Shown in pieces: positions 8,041 through 17,166 of a DNA stretch of 64,000 bases. Position 1 is the stretch's first letter, and each line of letters starts with the position of its first letter. The position numbers and the translations under genes are program-made. Source of the stretch: Vibrio ishigakensis (GTDB lineage: Bacteria; Pseudomonadota; Gammaproteobacteria; Enterobacterales; Vibrionaceae); the NCBI RefSeq assembly GCF_024347675.1, contig NZ_AP024881.1, positions 310,001 through 374,000 of the forward strand, given 5' to 3'. The notes under the pieces were generated by a model. It saw nothing but the letters and a program-made list of their open reading frames with translations. It had not been told where the DNA came from and did not search any database.

Positions 8041-10110
8041 TTATCTGTTGATTGGCGATTCACCTGTGCTTGAGTAACCTACGCTATAGTCTGAATGGTC
8101 TTGAGGCTCGATAACGTTAAAGTACATCTCGAAGTTATCTAGGTAAGCCGTCAGTTCGCCCAATTTCTCTAGCTCACCATTTGCTTGAATCTCACCTGAC
8201 TTGATCAGCTGTTGCATGGTGGCTTGTTGGGTAAGAAGCTTGTCTAGGGTCTTACGTTCCATGCTCAAGCTAAAGTGCGGGTTTTGCACATCATAGCCTT
8301 CGATAGAACTCATGCGGCCGTTCTTAACTTCGATAGCAAACTTCTGTTCTTCATCTTGAATTACCAAATTCGCACGCATCTCAAACTTATCGGCAACGGC
8401 TTTTGGACCGTTTAGACGTACACCCATATAGTTAAGGAAGTCTTCGGTTGGCATGTTTTGAATCATGTCAGCAGAGGCGGTCTTGGTTGATGCACCCTTG
8501 ACGATGCCACGGCGAAGCTCATCCGCACCCACCAAGAATACGTTGCGCTCACCAGAAGACTCACTCTGATAGCCGAGCTGTTCTAGACAGTCTGCTTGTA
8601 GGAATCGCGCTTGCTTGTTTTCTGGCTCAGCAAATACCACCTTGTTTACGATCTCTGCACACCAGCGATAGTCACCACGTTGGTAAGCGTCAAAGCCTGC
8701 ACGCATGATATTTTCTGTACCGAAGTCTTCTACATAACGCTTTGCAGATTCAGTGGTATTGTGCGGAATAAGGTTGGCTGGGTTCATATCAAAATAGCCA
8801 AGGTACTTATTGATCACTGCTTTCGCATTACGATGGTAAGAACCGTGATAGCCACGCAGATACCATTCGTTGGCTAGGGCATCAGGTACCACAAACTCAT
8901 CTTGGATATCGTTGATGTTTACACCGTGGTTTGCCAGACGCAGGGACTCATCGTGCAGGTAACCATACATATCACGCTGCTTCTCAAGGAAGTCCACCAC
9001 GTTGTCATTGCCCCAGCGTGGCCAACTGTGAGAGGCGATAAGCACCTCTGATTTATGACCAAATTCATACAGGGCTTCATTGATTACATCTGCCCACTGC
9101 AGTGAGTCACGCACGAATGCGCCGCGCAGCGTGTATAGGTTATGAAGGCCACCAACGGTAGTTTCTGCTCCCCAGTAGGTCTTGTACTCTGGGATATAGG
9201 TGTTCATCTCAGATGGCGCTTCTGTCTCAGGAGCATTCTGCATTACTAGCTCTAGACCATCTACTTCAACCGAAGCGATATCTTTTTGTACCTCAATAGT
9301 TGGTACGATCAGAGACAGTTCACCAGAGGCTACACTCTTACCAATAGCCGCATCTACCTGACCTTGTGCTCCTTTTTCAAGCGAAGTACCGTATTGATAT
9401 AGCACTCGACGAGCCATCGCGGTGCCGGCTAGTACGTTTTCAGAGATAGAGTGCTTGGTGAAACCGCGCGGTGCGATGATCTCTACCTCACCCGCGTCCA
9501 CTTGCGCTTGAGATACGATGCCTTTGACACCACCAAAGTGGTCAGCGTGTGAGTGAGAATAAACTACGGCTTTGATTGGTAGGTCGCCACCGGGAGTGTT
9601 CTCTTTAAATAGCTTATATGCTGCCTCTGCCGTTTCTGGAATAGTCAGTGGGTCAAATACGATCCAACCGTTGTCTGAACGAACGAAGGTGATGTTAGCC
9701 AAGTCGTAGCCACGCACCTGATACACGCCATCACGCACTTTATACAGACCGTGTTTCATGTTCAGCACCGCTTGACGCTGCATACTTGGATGGATGCTAT
9801 CGAAGTCTTTGCCTTTTAATAGGAACTCATAGCTACCCAGTTCCCAAGCAACCTTTTTGCCATCTTTGCTCATGATCTTTAGGTTATCCTCACGAGCGAT
9901 AAAGCCCTTGTCGGCTAGGTCGAAGTCTTTTTTATCAGCAAAGTTAAGCTGGCTACGTAGAGAGTTGTTGAACTCTGTCGTGTATTCGGTCGCTTGCTTG
10001 GACTCGGCATTAAAGTTCGGTAGGGCTTCACTTGCGCTGGTTGAAGCAATTGAAGTTGTAGCGGTAAGTGCAGTAATGATTGCTAGTGACAATGGAAGAC
10101 GTTTCATCAT
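8041..10110 (-). CDS. Secreted alkyl sulfatase, metallo-beta-lactamase fold (SdsA1/YjcS-like)
   Basis: The enzyme would hydrolyse alkyl sulfate esters, such as dodecyl sulfate, to alcohol and sulfate in the periplasm. A signal peptide (about residues 1-27) ends near STSA. The zinc site HSHADHFGG is at residues 186-194, and further metal ligands are expected in the ETEAPSEMNTYIP and SHSWPRWG segments. A dimerisation region follows, and a C-terminal SCP2-like domain (from about residue 560) would bind the alkyl chain. The length of 689 fits the family. Two adjacent ATGs (10110 and 10107) are both possible starts; AAAGAGAGAT lies upstream. It is divergent from the lipoprotein gene, so the 216-base gap between them holds both promoters. 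Confidence 0.9.
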   Translation of the reverse strand: MMKRLPLSLAIITALTATTSIASTSASEALPNFNAESKQATEYTTEFNNSLRSQLNFADKKDFDLADKGFIAREDNLKIMSKDGKKVAWELGSYEFLLKGKDFDSIHPSMQRQAVLNMKHGLYKVRDGVYQVRGYDLANITFVRSDNGWIVFDPLTIPETAEAAYKLFKENTPGGDLPIKAVVYSHSHADHFGGVKGIVSQAQVDAGEVEIIAPRGFTKHSISENVLAGTAMARRVLYQYGTSLEKGAQGQVDAAIGKSVASGELSLIVPTIEVQKDIASVEVDGLELVMQNAPETEAPSEMNTYIPEYKTYWGAETTVGGLHNLYTLRGAFVRDSLQWADVINEALYEFGHKSEVLIASHSWPRWGNDNVVDFLEKQRDMYGYLHDESLRLANHGVNINDIQDEFVVPDALANEWYLRGYHGSYHRNAKAVINKYLGYFDMNPANLIPHNTTESAKRYVEDFGTENIMRAGFDAYQRGDYRWCAEIVNKVVFAEPENKQARFLQADCLEQLGYQSESSGERNVFLVGADELRRGIVKGASTKTASADMIQNMPTEDFLNYMGVRLNGPKAVADKFEMRANLVIQDEEQKFAIEVKNGRMSSIEGYDVQNPHFSLSMERKTLDKLLTQQATMQQLIKSGEIQANGELEKLGELTAYLDNFEMYFNVIEPQDHSDYSVGYSSTGESPINR

Positions 10111-10326
10111 ATCTCTCTTTGTGTCGTGGAATCTGATGCGCTTAATGTAAGGAGATGTGACTTGGCAATCATTAGCGTCAACTAGCGATCAGATATTTTA
10201 AATATAAATATCAGTCACGAGGCGTGGATATTTATTAAAGAAATATCAGCTATATTCTTTGCGATCTATTTTGAATCTCAGGCTGGTGGTTAAATAGGCA
10301 CCGTTACCAGAGACAACGAGGTTGCT

Positions 10327-10749
10327 ATGAAAATTCGCTCTAAATCTACTCTACTTTTACTTTTGGCTTCACTGTTCACCGTGACAGGCTGTGCCTCTAA
10401 TGATGCACTGGATGCTGAGAATAAGAATGCGAGTCGCAACCGAGGTGCGGTTGGCGGTGCACTGCTTGGTGCAACAGCCGGTGCTTTGACTGGTGATGCG
10501 AGTCTGGCAGCTAAAGGCGCGGCAGCGGGTGCTGTAGCAGGCGGTGTAGCAGGCTCGATGAAAGATGTGGATGATGCGCGCCAAACAGAGCGAAGCCAAA
10601 TCCAAGCTGATGGTTTGAGCCAAGATAATCGCTCTGATGCGGAGAAGCGTGTAGCTGAGCTAGAAGCAGAGATTAAGATCAAAGAGTTAGAGGCTAAGCT
10701 GGCTGAGATGGAGTCTGAAGACAAGAAATCAGAACAGAGTGAAGGCTAA
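10327..10749 (+). CDS. Glycine-zipper outer-membrane lipoprotein
   Basis: The 140-residue protein begins with a lipoprotein signal peptide ending in the lipobox VTGC, so the mature protein would start at Cys22. A Gly/Ala-rich segment (AVGGALLGATAGALTGDA, then AAGAVAGGVAGS) is a glycine zipper that can insert in or pack against the membrane. The C-terminal third is charged and coiled-coil-like (AEKRVAELEAEIKIKELEAK). Members of this broad class are linked to envelope integrity, but I cannot assign a role. It stands alone with its own terminator and is divergent from the alkyl sulfatase. Confidence 0.8.
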   Translation: MKIRSKSTLLLLLASLFTVTGCASNDALDAENKNASRNRGAVGGALLGATAGALTGDASLAAKGAAAGAVAGGVAGSMKDVDDARQTERSQIQADGLSQDNRSDAEKRVAELEAEIKIKELEAKLAEMESEDKKSEQSEG

Positions 10750-10780
10750 CCCCCTTTCTTAAATAGATAAATTCCCGTGG

Positions 10781-10817
10781 AAAGGTCCTTGAACTTCGGT
10801 TTGAGGGCCTTTTTTTA
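10781..10817 (+). terminator. Terminator after the glycine-zipper lipoprotein gene
   Basis: A 14-bp stem with G-U pairs, closed by a TTCG tetraloop, is followed by a run of seven T. A very stable, standard terminator. Confidence 0.88.
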
Positions 10818-11010
10818 TGGAACTGCATACTTGAGCCAGGTCAATAGCATTGCCATCTGATACCACGACTTACAGGTTATGGCGCAAAATGGGTATGTGT
10901 AATTAGGCTCGTTGAGTAAAAATTCGCCCAATTCCTTTTCTTAACTTCGAGGTTGGTGCGAGCTATGACACTGAATAACCCTAATTTCCTCTCAATATTG
11001 GGAGGCGCCT

Positions 11011-11412
11011 ATGTGGGCTAAGCATAAAAAGAAGGTCTATATCCTAGTGGGTATCTTGGCTTTCCTCGGTCTAGCTAAGTTCTTTGGTTTAGCCTTTACC
11101 GTGCATGGCAATGATATCCCTGCAGAGTATTGGACAAACGTCTCACCTTTAAAGGCAAAGCTGTTTGATAAGCCTGTATTTATGGGCTTTTTGGCAGCCA
11201 TGACCCTGCTAACCCTAAGCCTTGCAGTCTGGGGTTATTGGGTGGTGCACTCTATGCCAAAGAAACACTCTGAACATACTGGACAGGCAAAATTGGTGTT
11301 TTGGCTTTGTATGCTTGGTTTCTTTTGGGGCTGGTTGTGGATTGCTGCCATCCTTATCGTGGTAACCGATTGGAGCAAGATTGCCAATGTTATTAAAGGG
11401 AGAGCCGTATAA
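11011..11412 (+). CDS. Small inner-membrane protein paired with a HlyD-type adaptor
   Basis: The 133-residue protein has three likely membrane segments: about residues 9-28 (VYILVGILAFLGLAKFFGLA), 56-78 (GFLAAMTLLTLSLAVWGYWV) and 94-118 (LVFWLCMLGFFWGWLWIAAI). The GFFWGWLWIAAIL run recalls the short DUF3302/YiaW-like proteins encoded beside YibH/YiaV adaptors in enterics; that relation is inferred from pattern and gene context only. GGGAGG precedes the ATG. The stop overlaps the ATG of the adaptor gene (TAATG), so the two proteins are probably made together as a membrane complex. Confidence 0.7.
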   Translation: MWAKHKKKVYILVGILAFLGLAKFFGLAFTVHGNDIPAEYWTNVSPLKAKLFDKPVFMGFLAAMTLLTLSLAVWGYWVVHSMPKKHSEHTGQAKLVFWLCMLGFFWGWLWIAAILIVVTDWSKIANVIKGRAV

Positions 11413-12560
11413 TGAAAGAGTTACTCTATCCCTATATCTTTATCTGCTGGTTACTGATTAAGACCAAGCTAGTTAAGCCGACTAAGGTTAACTACGGCAT
11501 CATGATCTTCATAGGCGTTGCGATGAATGTGGCGGTGTATTTTGCTCACAGGCACTACTCGCCAGTGGACCTGACCAACAGTGCGGTCGTCCGTGCCCAG
11601 TCAGCTATCTTGAGTCCAGCCACAGATTCAGTCGAAACCTATTTTATTGACCACAACCAGAAGGTGAAGAAGGGGCAAATTCTCTATACCTTAGTGGACA
11701 ATAATGAAGAGAATCAGCTTGCTGACTTAGAAGCCCAGTTGGCGATGACCGACAATTCAGCCGAGCTAAAGGCTAAGCTGAAGACCATCGATATTAGTAA
11801 TGAGCTTGAGGCCAGAAAGTCCCAGATCAAGGTTAAGATCAAGCAGACCAAGCGCGATATCGAGCGTATGAAGTCTACTAAGGATGCTTACTCCCCTCGT
11901 GATATTGAGAATGCTGAGGGCATGTTAGAAGACCAAAAACTTGAGCTATTAGTACTTCAGGCCAAGATTGACCAGATCTACTTCCAGCAGATGGAAATCA
12001 AGGCTCAGATCGCCAATATCGAGCACCAAAAAGCCTCTATTGAAGCGAAGATCGATCAGGTTAACTTTGAGAAAGATCGTCTAGTGGTACGCGCGCCGTT
12101 CGATGGTGTGGTCACCAGGCTAGATACCGCGGCAGGGTCTCGATTTGGTAACGTTCAGATCTGGAATACAGATACTAAAATTCTAGAGATGCGTGTGCCG
12201 GATCAGCTGTGGTCAAAGATTGAAAAAGGGCAGTTTGCGGAGTTCTATGTAGATGCGTATCCGGGTCATATCTTCCGTGGCCGAGTGCACTCATTGACTG
12301 GTGCAACGGGTGAAGCGCAGGGTACCCACTTTAGTGGTGAGTCTAACGTTGCACAGCAGATTTTCCGTAACTCACGTAATATCGGCCGTACGATTTTGAT
12401 CGAATTTGAAGAGCCAGAGGGTATAGATATACCAGTGGGTGCGCGCGGTTCGGCGTGGGTAAGTGCTAAGAAACCATTTAGCCTGCTTGGTCCTATCGAT
12501 ATGCTAGGTGGCGCCACTTTAAGGCTATCGGCCATCAAGAGTTATCTTGGTGCATTTTAA
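11412..12560 (+). CDS. HlyD/EmrA-type membrane fusion (adaptor) protein
   Basis: This periplasmic adaptor is anchored by one N-terminal helix (about residues 34-50, IFIGVAMNVAVYF). A biotinyl-lipoyl-like half follows (YFIDHNQKVKKGQILYTLVD), then a long coiled-coil hairpin (about residues 90-215, rich in Lys, Glu and Ile). The second lipoyl half includes DRLVVRAPFDGVVTRLDT, and a beta-barrel domain ends the protein. At 382 residues it resembles YibH/EmrA proteins. It would join an inner-membrane transporter to an outer-membrane channel, yet no ABC or MFS transporter is adjacent. Only the 133-residue membrane protein is coupled to it. The exported substrate is unknown; a terminator follows. Confidence 0.85.
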   Translation: MKELLYPYIFICWLLIKTKLVKPTKVNYGIMIFIGVAMNVAVYFAHRHYSPVDLTNSAVVRAQSAILSPATDSVETYFIDHNQKVKKGQILYTLVDNNEENQLADLEAQLAMTDNSAELKAKLKTIDISNELEARKSQIKVKIKQTKRDIERMKSTKDAYSPRDIENAEGMLEDQKLELLVLQAKIDQIYFQQMEIKAQIANIEHQKASIEAKIDQVNFEKDRLVVRAPFDGVVTRLDTAAGSRFGNVQIWNTDTKILEMRVPDQLWSKIEKGQFAEFYVDAYPGHIFRGRVHSLTGATGEAQGTHFSGESNVAQQIFRNSRNIGRTILIEFEEPEGIDIPVGARGSAWVSAKKPFSLLGPIDMLGGATLRLSAIKSYLGAF

Positions 12561-12569
12561 TTAGATTGA

Positions 12570-12595
12570 AGTCGGACCCAGTGTCCGACTTTTTA
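12570..12595 (+). terminator. Terminator after the adaptor gene
   Basis: AGTCGGAC-CCAGT-GTCCGACT (12570-12590) is followed by TTTTA. A perfect 8-bp stem. Confidence 0.88.
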
Positions 12596-12614
12596 TTTCA
12601 AGCAGGGAGCAATA

Positions 12615-13193
12615 ATGAGAGCAGATTGGCAACAGGTAGAGCAGGGAGAGATCTTATTTAAACCGAACTTCTTCTCGCACCAAGAATCTGACCATTTGTT
12701 TAAAGCTCTAAGGGCAGAGCTTCCTTGGGAACAACGCTCGATAAAGATGTTTGGCAAATCCGTTCTTCAGCCTAGATTACAGGCCTGGTGTGGTGATGCC
12801 AGCTACACCTATTCGGGTCTCACTATGCAGCCAACCCCTTGGACTCCCGAGCTTTTATTCATTAAATCTAGAATCGAATCTGTGTGCGATGTTCACTTTA
12901 ACTCTGTACTAGTTAATCTTTACCGCAACGGTGAGGACTATATGGGTTGGCACAGTGACAATGAGAAGGAGCTAGGTGTAAACCCGGTGATAGCCTCGGT
13001 GAGCCTAGGTGCGAGCAGGCGTTTCTTACTAAGGCACAAGTCCAGCGGAGAGACTCTTGAGTACCTTTTGGATCATGGTGATCTTTTTACTATGGGTGGT
13101 CAATTGCAAGAATATTGGAAGCACAGCCTGCCAAAAATGAGAAAAGTTAACATGGAGCGTATTAATCTTACCTTTAGGAGTGTGATAGGCTAG
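12615..13193 (+). CDS. AlkB-like 2-oxoglutarate/Fe(II) dioxygenase
   Basis: This enzyme would remove alkyl groups such as 1-methyladenine and 3-methylcytosine from DNA or RNA by oxidation, using Fe(II), oxygen and 2-oxoglutarate. The iron ligands are in MGWHSDNEKEL (HxD) and in WKHSLPK (distal His). The 2-oxoglutarate-binding arginines are in the C-terminal RINLTFR. The SLGASRRFLLRHK segment is typical. At 192 residues and with this pattern it is closer to the short ALKBH2/3-like bacterial group than to E. coli AlkB. The ATG is preceded by AGGGAGC. It seems monocistronic. No LexA or Ada box was found upstream. Confidence 0.9.
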   Translation: MRADWQQVEQGEILFKPNFFSHQESDHLFKALRAELPWEQRSIKMFGKSVLQPRLQAWCGDASYTYSGLTMQPTPWTPELLFIKSRIESVCDVHFNSVLVNLYRNGEDYMGWHSDNEKELGVNPVIASVSLGASRRFLLRHKSSGETLEYLLDHGDLFTMGGQLQEYWKHSLPKMRKVNMERINLTFRSVIG

Positions 13194-13224
13194 CCCGCAT
13201 ACTTATTACAAAGGAAGCCCCATA

Positions 13225-14145
13225 ATGCAGCAAGCACACACTTACCCAATCGGTACACCTGGACAAAAATGGACAGAGAAAGAAGTTCTACAGTGGCGTG
13301 AGAGTCGCCAGATTCAGCGCTCTTATCAACAAGAGGTTGTCACCAAGATGGATACTATTGGTGATGAGTTTGAGCGTGTGCAATATGGTGAGCTAGCCTA
13401 TCCATCGGGTCCGTACCCTTTGTATGGTTTCAAATCTAAGTCTTGGGATGCGAGCAAGCCGACGGTTCTAGTTACAGGTGGTGTGCATGGTTATGAGACC
13501 AGTGGTGTTCATGGTGCTCTGCTTTTTCTTAAAGAAACTGCGCCCCAATACCTAGAGCAGTTCAACCTTATCGTGGCGCCGTGCGTTTCGCCTTGGGGCT
13601 ACGAGATCATCAACCGTTGGAACCCTGAAGCTATCGATCCAAACCGTTCTTTTGTTGAAAACAGCCCAGCACCTGAGTCTGCTCAAGTGATGAAGTTTGT
13701 AAAAGACCTTGGCATTGAGATCCTAGCGCACATCGATCTGCATGAGACTACCGACAGTGATGAGCAAGAATTCCGTCCAGCACTAGCCGCTCGTGATGGT
13801 CTAGATTTCTTTGAAGGTTCTATCCCTGATGGTTTCTACACAGTAGGCGATACTGAAAATCCTCAGCCAGAACTGCAAAAGGCAGTGATCGAGTCAGTGT
13901 CTAAAGTGACTCATATTGCGCCAGCAGACCCAGACGGTACCATCATTGGCTCTCCTGTGGTTCAGTTTGGTGTGATCAACTATCCGTTAGAGAAACTGGG
14001 TTTGTGTGCAGGCTTTACTGGCGCACAGTACACCACAACCACAGAGGTATATCCGGACAGCTCAAAGGCAACTCCTGAGGAGTGCAACAGAGCTCAGGTT
14101 GCAGCTATCACCGGTATGCTGGATTATCTGAAAACAGTTATCTAA
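13225..14145 (+). CDS. M14-family zinc carboxypeptidase/deacylase-like protein
   Basis: The 306-residue protein has the zinc motif of the M14/aspartoacylase superfamily: GGVHGYETSG gives the His and Glu ligands, and HIDLHETTD gives the distal His. The segment NRWNPEAIDPNRSF matches the usual Asn-Arg substrate-binding element. A catalytic glutamate probably lies in the TTTTEVYPDSS region near residue 276. No signal peptide is seen, so it would be cytoplasmic. The substrate could be an acylated amino acid or a small peptide; I cannot tell. It starts 31 bases after alkB with its own AAGGAAG ribosome site. A bidirectional terminator follows. Confidence 0.8.
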   Translation: MQQAHTYPIGTPGQKWTEKEVLQWRESRQIQRSYQQEVVTKMDTIGDEFERVQYGELAYPSGPYPLYGFKSKSWDASKPTVLVTGGVHGYETSGVHGALLFLKETAPQYLEQFNLIVAPCVSPWGYEIINRWNPEAIDPNRSFVENSPAPESAQVMKFVKDLGIEILAHIDLHETTDSDEQEFRPALAARDGLDFFEGSIPDGFYTVGDTENPQPELQKAVIESVSKVTHIAPADPDGTIIGSPVVQFGVINYPLEKLGLCAGFTGAQYTTTTEVYPDSSKATPEECNRAQVAAITGMLDYLKTVI

Positions 14146-14175
14146 AAAAAGTGGCTCCGAAAGGAGCCATTTTTC
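14146..14175. terminator. Bidirectional terminator between the deacylase and MATE genes
   Basis: TGGCTCC-GAAA-GGAGCCA (14152-14169) lies between an A run and a T run, so it serves both convergent genes. Confidence 0.9.
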
Positions 14176-15539
14176 TATGTGGTTTGCGCTGCTGGAGTCA
14201 TTTCCAGATCTGGAATGAGTAATTCCTTCAGGTCTTTCCACAGCATAGGTGCAACTACTAGGGTTAGCGCTAGGTTTGAAAGCGGCACCGCTAGCCATAC
14301 TCCAGTTACTCCTAGCCACTGCGGTGCTAAGTATAGGAATGGGAATTGCACCAGCATATTACCCATAGATACGAACAGCGCCTTACCCCCTTTACCTACA
14401 GCCATGAAGTAGACAGAGGCAAGGAACAAGAACCCATCTAAAAATAGCATGCTGAGGTGCAGTCTGAGTCCTTCAACTGTTGCGCTCAGCAATGCTTCAT
14501 CTTGCGCTGCGAACAGTGAGATAAAGAACTCTGGGAACAGGTTCAACAAGATCACAGTCGCCACACCAGAGATCAGAATCACTTTACTCGCCAGAGCGAC
14601 TGTCTGTTTTACGCGCTCAGGTCTTTGATTGCCATAATCGTAGCTCACCGGTGGTTGCATGCCCGACGCGATACCCTCGGCAAATAGATAGTATAGGGTT
14701 GCGATATAGCCAATGATGGCGAACGCACCCACATGTATCTCACTGCCATACTTCATCAGTAGCAAGTTATGTAGCGCGATAACAAATGAGAAATAAGCGA
14801 ACATCATTAGGCTTGAGCTGCCCAGTTTACAGATCTCTATGGCTGATTTGATTTCAATACTCAGCTTGGTAATACGTATCTTCGCCATTGGGGTGAAGAA
14901 GTAGATTAGTCCAAGCATAACAACGATAGATTGAGAGATAGCGGTTGCAATGGCCGCTCCCTGAAGCCCTTGCCCTAGAATACCAAGGTACAAATAGTCT
15001 AAACCGATATTGAGCACAGCACCTAAGATGGTGAGTACTGTAGCGACCTTAGGACTGTCATCATTGCGAACCAAGATAGGCATGGCTGCAGCCATGATGG
15101 CAAACGGCGCGGCATAACTGAAGATATTGATATAGTCGAAGCCGTGCTTGAGTGAATCACCACTCGCACCTTGCAGTTGCAATAGCTCGTAACCGTAGAA
15201 CAAGACGATAGGTATCGAAAGAGCCGAAAACAGCAGTAATAGGCCAATAGTCGTGTTAAGCACTCGCTGGGCTTGAGGTGTGTCACCGGCGCCACGAGCC
15301 ATAGAGATCAGGCTGCCTGCGCCCATACCCGCAAGGATACCAAAGCCCATTATGGTTGCTATGATAGGCCAAGCCATGTTGATGCCAGCAAGGCCCGCGT
15401 AACCTACGTAATGACCAACGAAGATCCCATCGATAATTTGGTACAGGCCATTGATGAGCATGGCAGCTACCGAAGGTATAGCAAAGCGCCAGAATACTCG
15501 GCTTACAGATTCATCTTTTTTAATCGCTTCAATGGTCAT
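14175..15539 (-). CDS. MATE-family multidrug/Na+ antiporter
   Basis: The 454-residue membrane protein has about 12 hydrophobic segments and the two-fold MATE repeat. The N-terminal half begins RFAIPSVAAMLINGLYQIID and contains GMGAGSLISMARGAG; the second half contains YGNQRPERVKQTVALASKV. Family members export cationic drugs or metabolites using Na+ or H+ gradients. The substrate is unknown. It is transcribed away from a LysR-type regulator gene 89 bases upstream, the usual arrangement of a regulator controlling its neighbour. Confidence 0.9.
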   Translation of the reverse strand: MTIEAIKKDESVSRVFWRFAIPSVAAMLINGLYQIIDGIFVGHYVGYAGLAGINMAWPIIATIMGFGILAGMGAGSLISMARGAGDTPQAQRVLNTTIGLLLLFSALSIPIVLFYGYELLQLQGASGDSLKHGFDYINIFSYAAPFAIMAAAMPILVRNDDSPKVATVLTILGAVLNIGLDYLYLGILGQGLQGAAIATAISQSIVVMLGLIYFFTPMAKIRITKLSIEIKSAIEICKLGSSSLMMFAYFSFVIALHNLLLMKYGSEIHVGAFAIIGYIATLYYLFAEGIASGMQPPVSYDYGNQRPERVKQTVALASKVILISGVATVILLNLFPEFFISLFAAQDEALLSATVEGLRLHLSMLFLDGFLFLASVYFMAVGKGGKALFVSMGNMLVQFPFLYLAPQWLGVTGVWLAVPLSNLALTLVVAPMLWKDLKELLIPDLEMTPAAQTT

Positions 15540-15628
15540 GTTTCAAAAGGTTATGAATAAATTTGACACTATTATCTATCAAAATATGATTAATAAAAGT
15601 TAGTTACTATCCGCTATTCGGATGGAAG

Positions 15629-16519
15629 GTGAGCGTGAACTGGACATTAGACCAACTGCAGGCATTTGTGATGGCCGCTGAGCTAGGCTCATTTTCGGCA
15701 GCAGCAAGAAAGTTAGACAAGGCGCAATCTCGGGTGAGTACGGCGGTCGCTAATTTAGAGACTGATCTTGGCTTTGAGCTTTTTGACCGTAGTAGGCGAT
15801 TACCTGAATTAACGGCTCTAGGACATGAGATGCTTCTGGAGGCAAAGGCGGTTTTAGAGCAGGCAGAGCGTTTGCAATCTCGGGCGTTGACCGCTTCTCG
15901 AGAGGAAGAGATTGAGTTGGTGCTGGCCTTTGATGAAGCGGTGCAGGTATTGGCCTTTCAGCCGGTCATCATTGCCCTTGCCAAAAAGTTTCCCCATCTT
16001 AAGCTCACCATTATCAACGGCTCTAGGGATGACATCTCCCAATACGTGCTACAGAAAAAAGCCGCTATGGGTATCTTGTTTCGCACTAAAGAGATAGATG
16101 CACAGCTCGAATTTACGGCCCTAGGGCAATATCAAATGCGTTTGGTGGTATCAAACGACCATCCACTGACGCATATCAAGTCACCGAGCCTTTCAGATCT
16201 GCAAAAATATCGACAGTTTGTTATCTGTGACAAAACTGGTCGAGGTCGGGATAAACCGCTGGTGGCTGACCATTGGTATATCGATAGTTATTACGTAATC
16301 GGTGATTTAGTTGGCAATGGTTTAGGCTGGGCCCTGATACCCGAGCATATTGTTAACTCGGAGTTTTATGTGAAGGCGCTAAAGGCGCTGAGCCTTAAAA
16401 GCCTGCCTCTGAGTGAAACCACCGAAGTGGGTTTGATTCGTCGTCGCGATACTGGATTTGGTGTAGTAGGAGAGTGGCTACACACCGAGTTGCCGAAGAT
16501 GTTTTTAGTTGAGGAATGA
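15629..16519 (+). CDS. LysR-family transcriptional regulator divergent from the MATE gene
   Basis: The N-terminal helix-turn-helix reads TLDQLQAFVMAAELGSFSAA followed by ARKLDKAQSRVSTAVANLE. The rest is a standard effector-binding domain; the total is about 296 residues. The start is GTG at 15629; a second GTG at 15635 is also possible, since AAGGTGA lies right before it. It overlaps the HAD-phosphatase start region and is divergent from the MATE transporter, so it probably controls one or both. The 89-base gap is AT-rich, as LysR operators often are, but no single T-N11-A site stands out. Confidence 0.87.
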   Translation: MSVNWTLDQLQAFVMAAELGSFSAAARKLDKAQSRVSTAVANLETDLGFELFDRSRRLPELTALGHEMLLEAKAVLEQAERLQSRALTASREEEIELVLAFDEAVQVLAFQPVIIALAKKFPHLKLTIINGSRDDISQYVLQKKAAMGILFRTKEIDAQLEFTALGQYQMRLVVSNDHPLTHIKSPSLSDLQKYRQFVICDKTGRGRDKPLVADHWYIDSYYVIGDLVGNGLGWALIPEHIVNSEFYVKALKALSLKSLPLSETTEVGLIRRRDTGFGVVGEWLHTELPKMFLVEE

Positions 16520-16521
16520 TT

Positions 16522-17166
16522 ATGAAATTTAAAGGCTTACTGTTTGACCTAGATGGAACCTTAGTGGACTCCTATGAGTCTGTGATGCGCAGCTGGAGAA
16601 AATGGGCTCAACGAAATGACCTAGATGTAAAACACACCCTAGAGTTTATTCACGGTAAGCCGGCGGTAGATTCAATTACGCAGCTATTGCCACAGGCGAC
16701 TCCCGAGCTGATCGAGCAAGAATGTCTATGGCTAGAGCAGACCGAGGTGAACGATGTGGAAGGTGTGGTTGCATTGCCAGGGACGCTTGAGTTTATCCAA
16801 CAGTTGCAACAGCTAGATATAAAGTGGGGCATAGTGACTTCGGGTACAGAAAAAGTTGCTCATGCCCGAGTTAAAGCCGCAGGTTTGCCAACCCCTGAGG
16901 TATTCATTACCAAAGATGATGTGGAGCAGGGCAAGCCAAATCCAAGACCTTACTTCATGGCGATGGAGCAGCTTGGATTAACCCCGAGCGATTGCATCGT
17001 ATTTGAAGATGCACCTGCGGGTGTGCTAGCTGGAGTGAATGCCAAGATGTCGGTGGTGGGGATTCTTAGTCATTTTGATGCAGATGTTTTGCATCAAGCT
17101 GATCGCTGTGTAGAAAACCTTTCTCAGATCAGCCTAGAGGGCAGAGATAGCTTAGTGTTTAAGTAG
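16522..17166 (+). CDS. HAD-superfamily phosphatase (beta-PGM/Gph-like)
   Basis: The protein carries the HAD motifs: FDLDGTLVDS (nucleophile Asp, motif I), IVTSGT (motif II), KPNPRPYF (motif III lysine) and FEDAPAGVLAG (motif IV). A helical cap sits between motifs I and II, as in sugar-phosphate phosphatases. I chose ATG 16522, since GAGGA lies six bases before it, giving 214 residues; an ATG at 16516 overlaps the stop of the upstream regulator and adds two residues. The substrate is probably a small sugar phosphate. The gene is coupled to the LysR gene and overlaps the convergent DoxX-like gene by eight bases. Confidence 0.88.
   Translation: MKFKGLLFDLDGTLVDSYESVMRSWRKWAQRNDLDVKHTLEFIHGKPAVDSITQLLPQATPELIEQECLWLEQTEVNDVEGVVALPGTLEFIQQLQQLDIKWGIVTSGTEKVAHARVKAAGLPTPEVFITKDDVEQGKPNPRPYFMAMEQLGLTPSDCIVFEDAPAGVLAGVNAKMSVVGILSHFDADVLHQADRCVENLSQISLEGRDSLVFK

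Noticed and set aside
10965..11019. 18-codon frame ending inside the next gene's start
   Set aside because: It could be a leader peptide, but there is no clear ribosome site and no codon pattern, so I do not call it.
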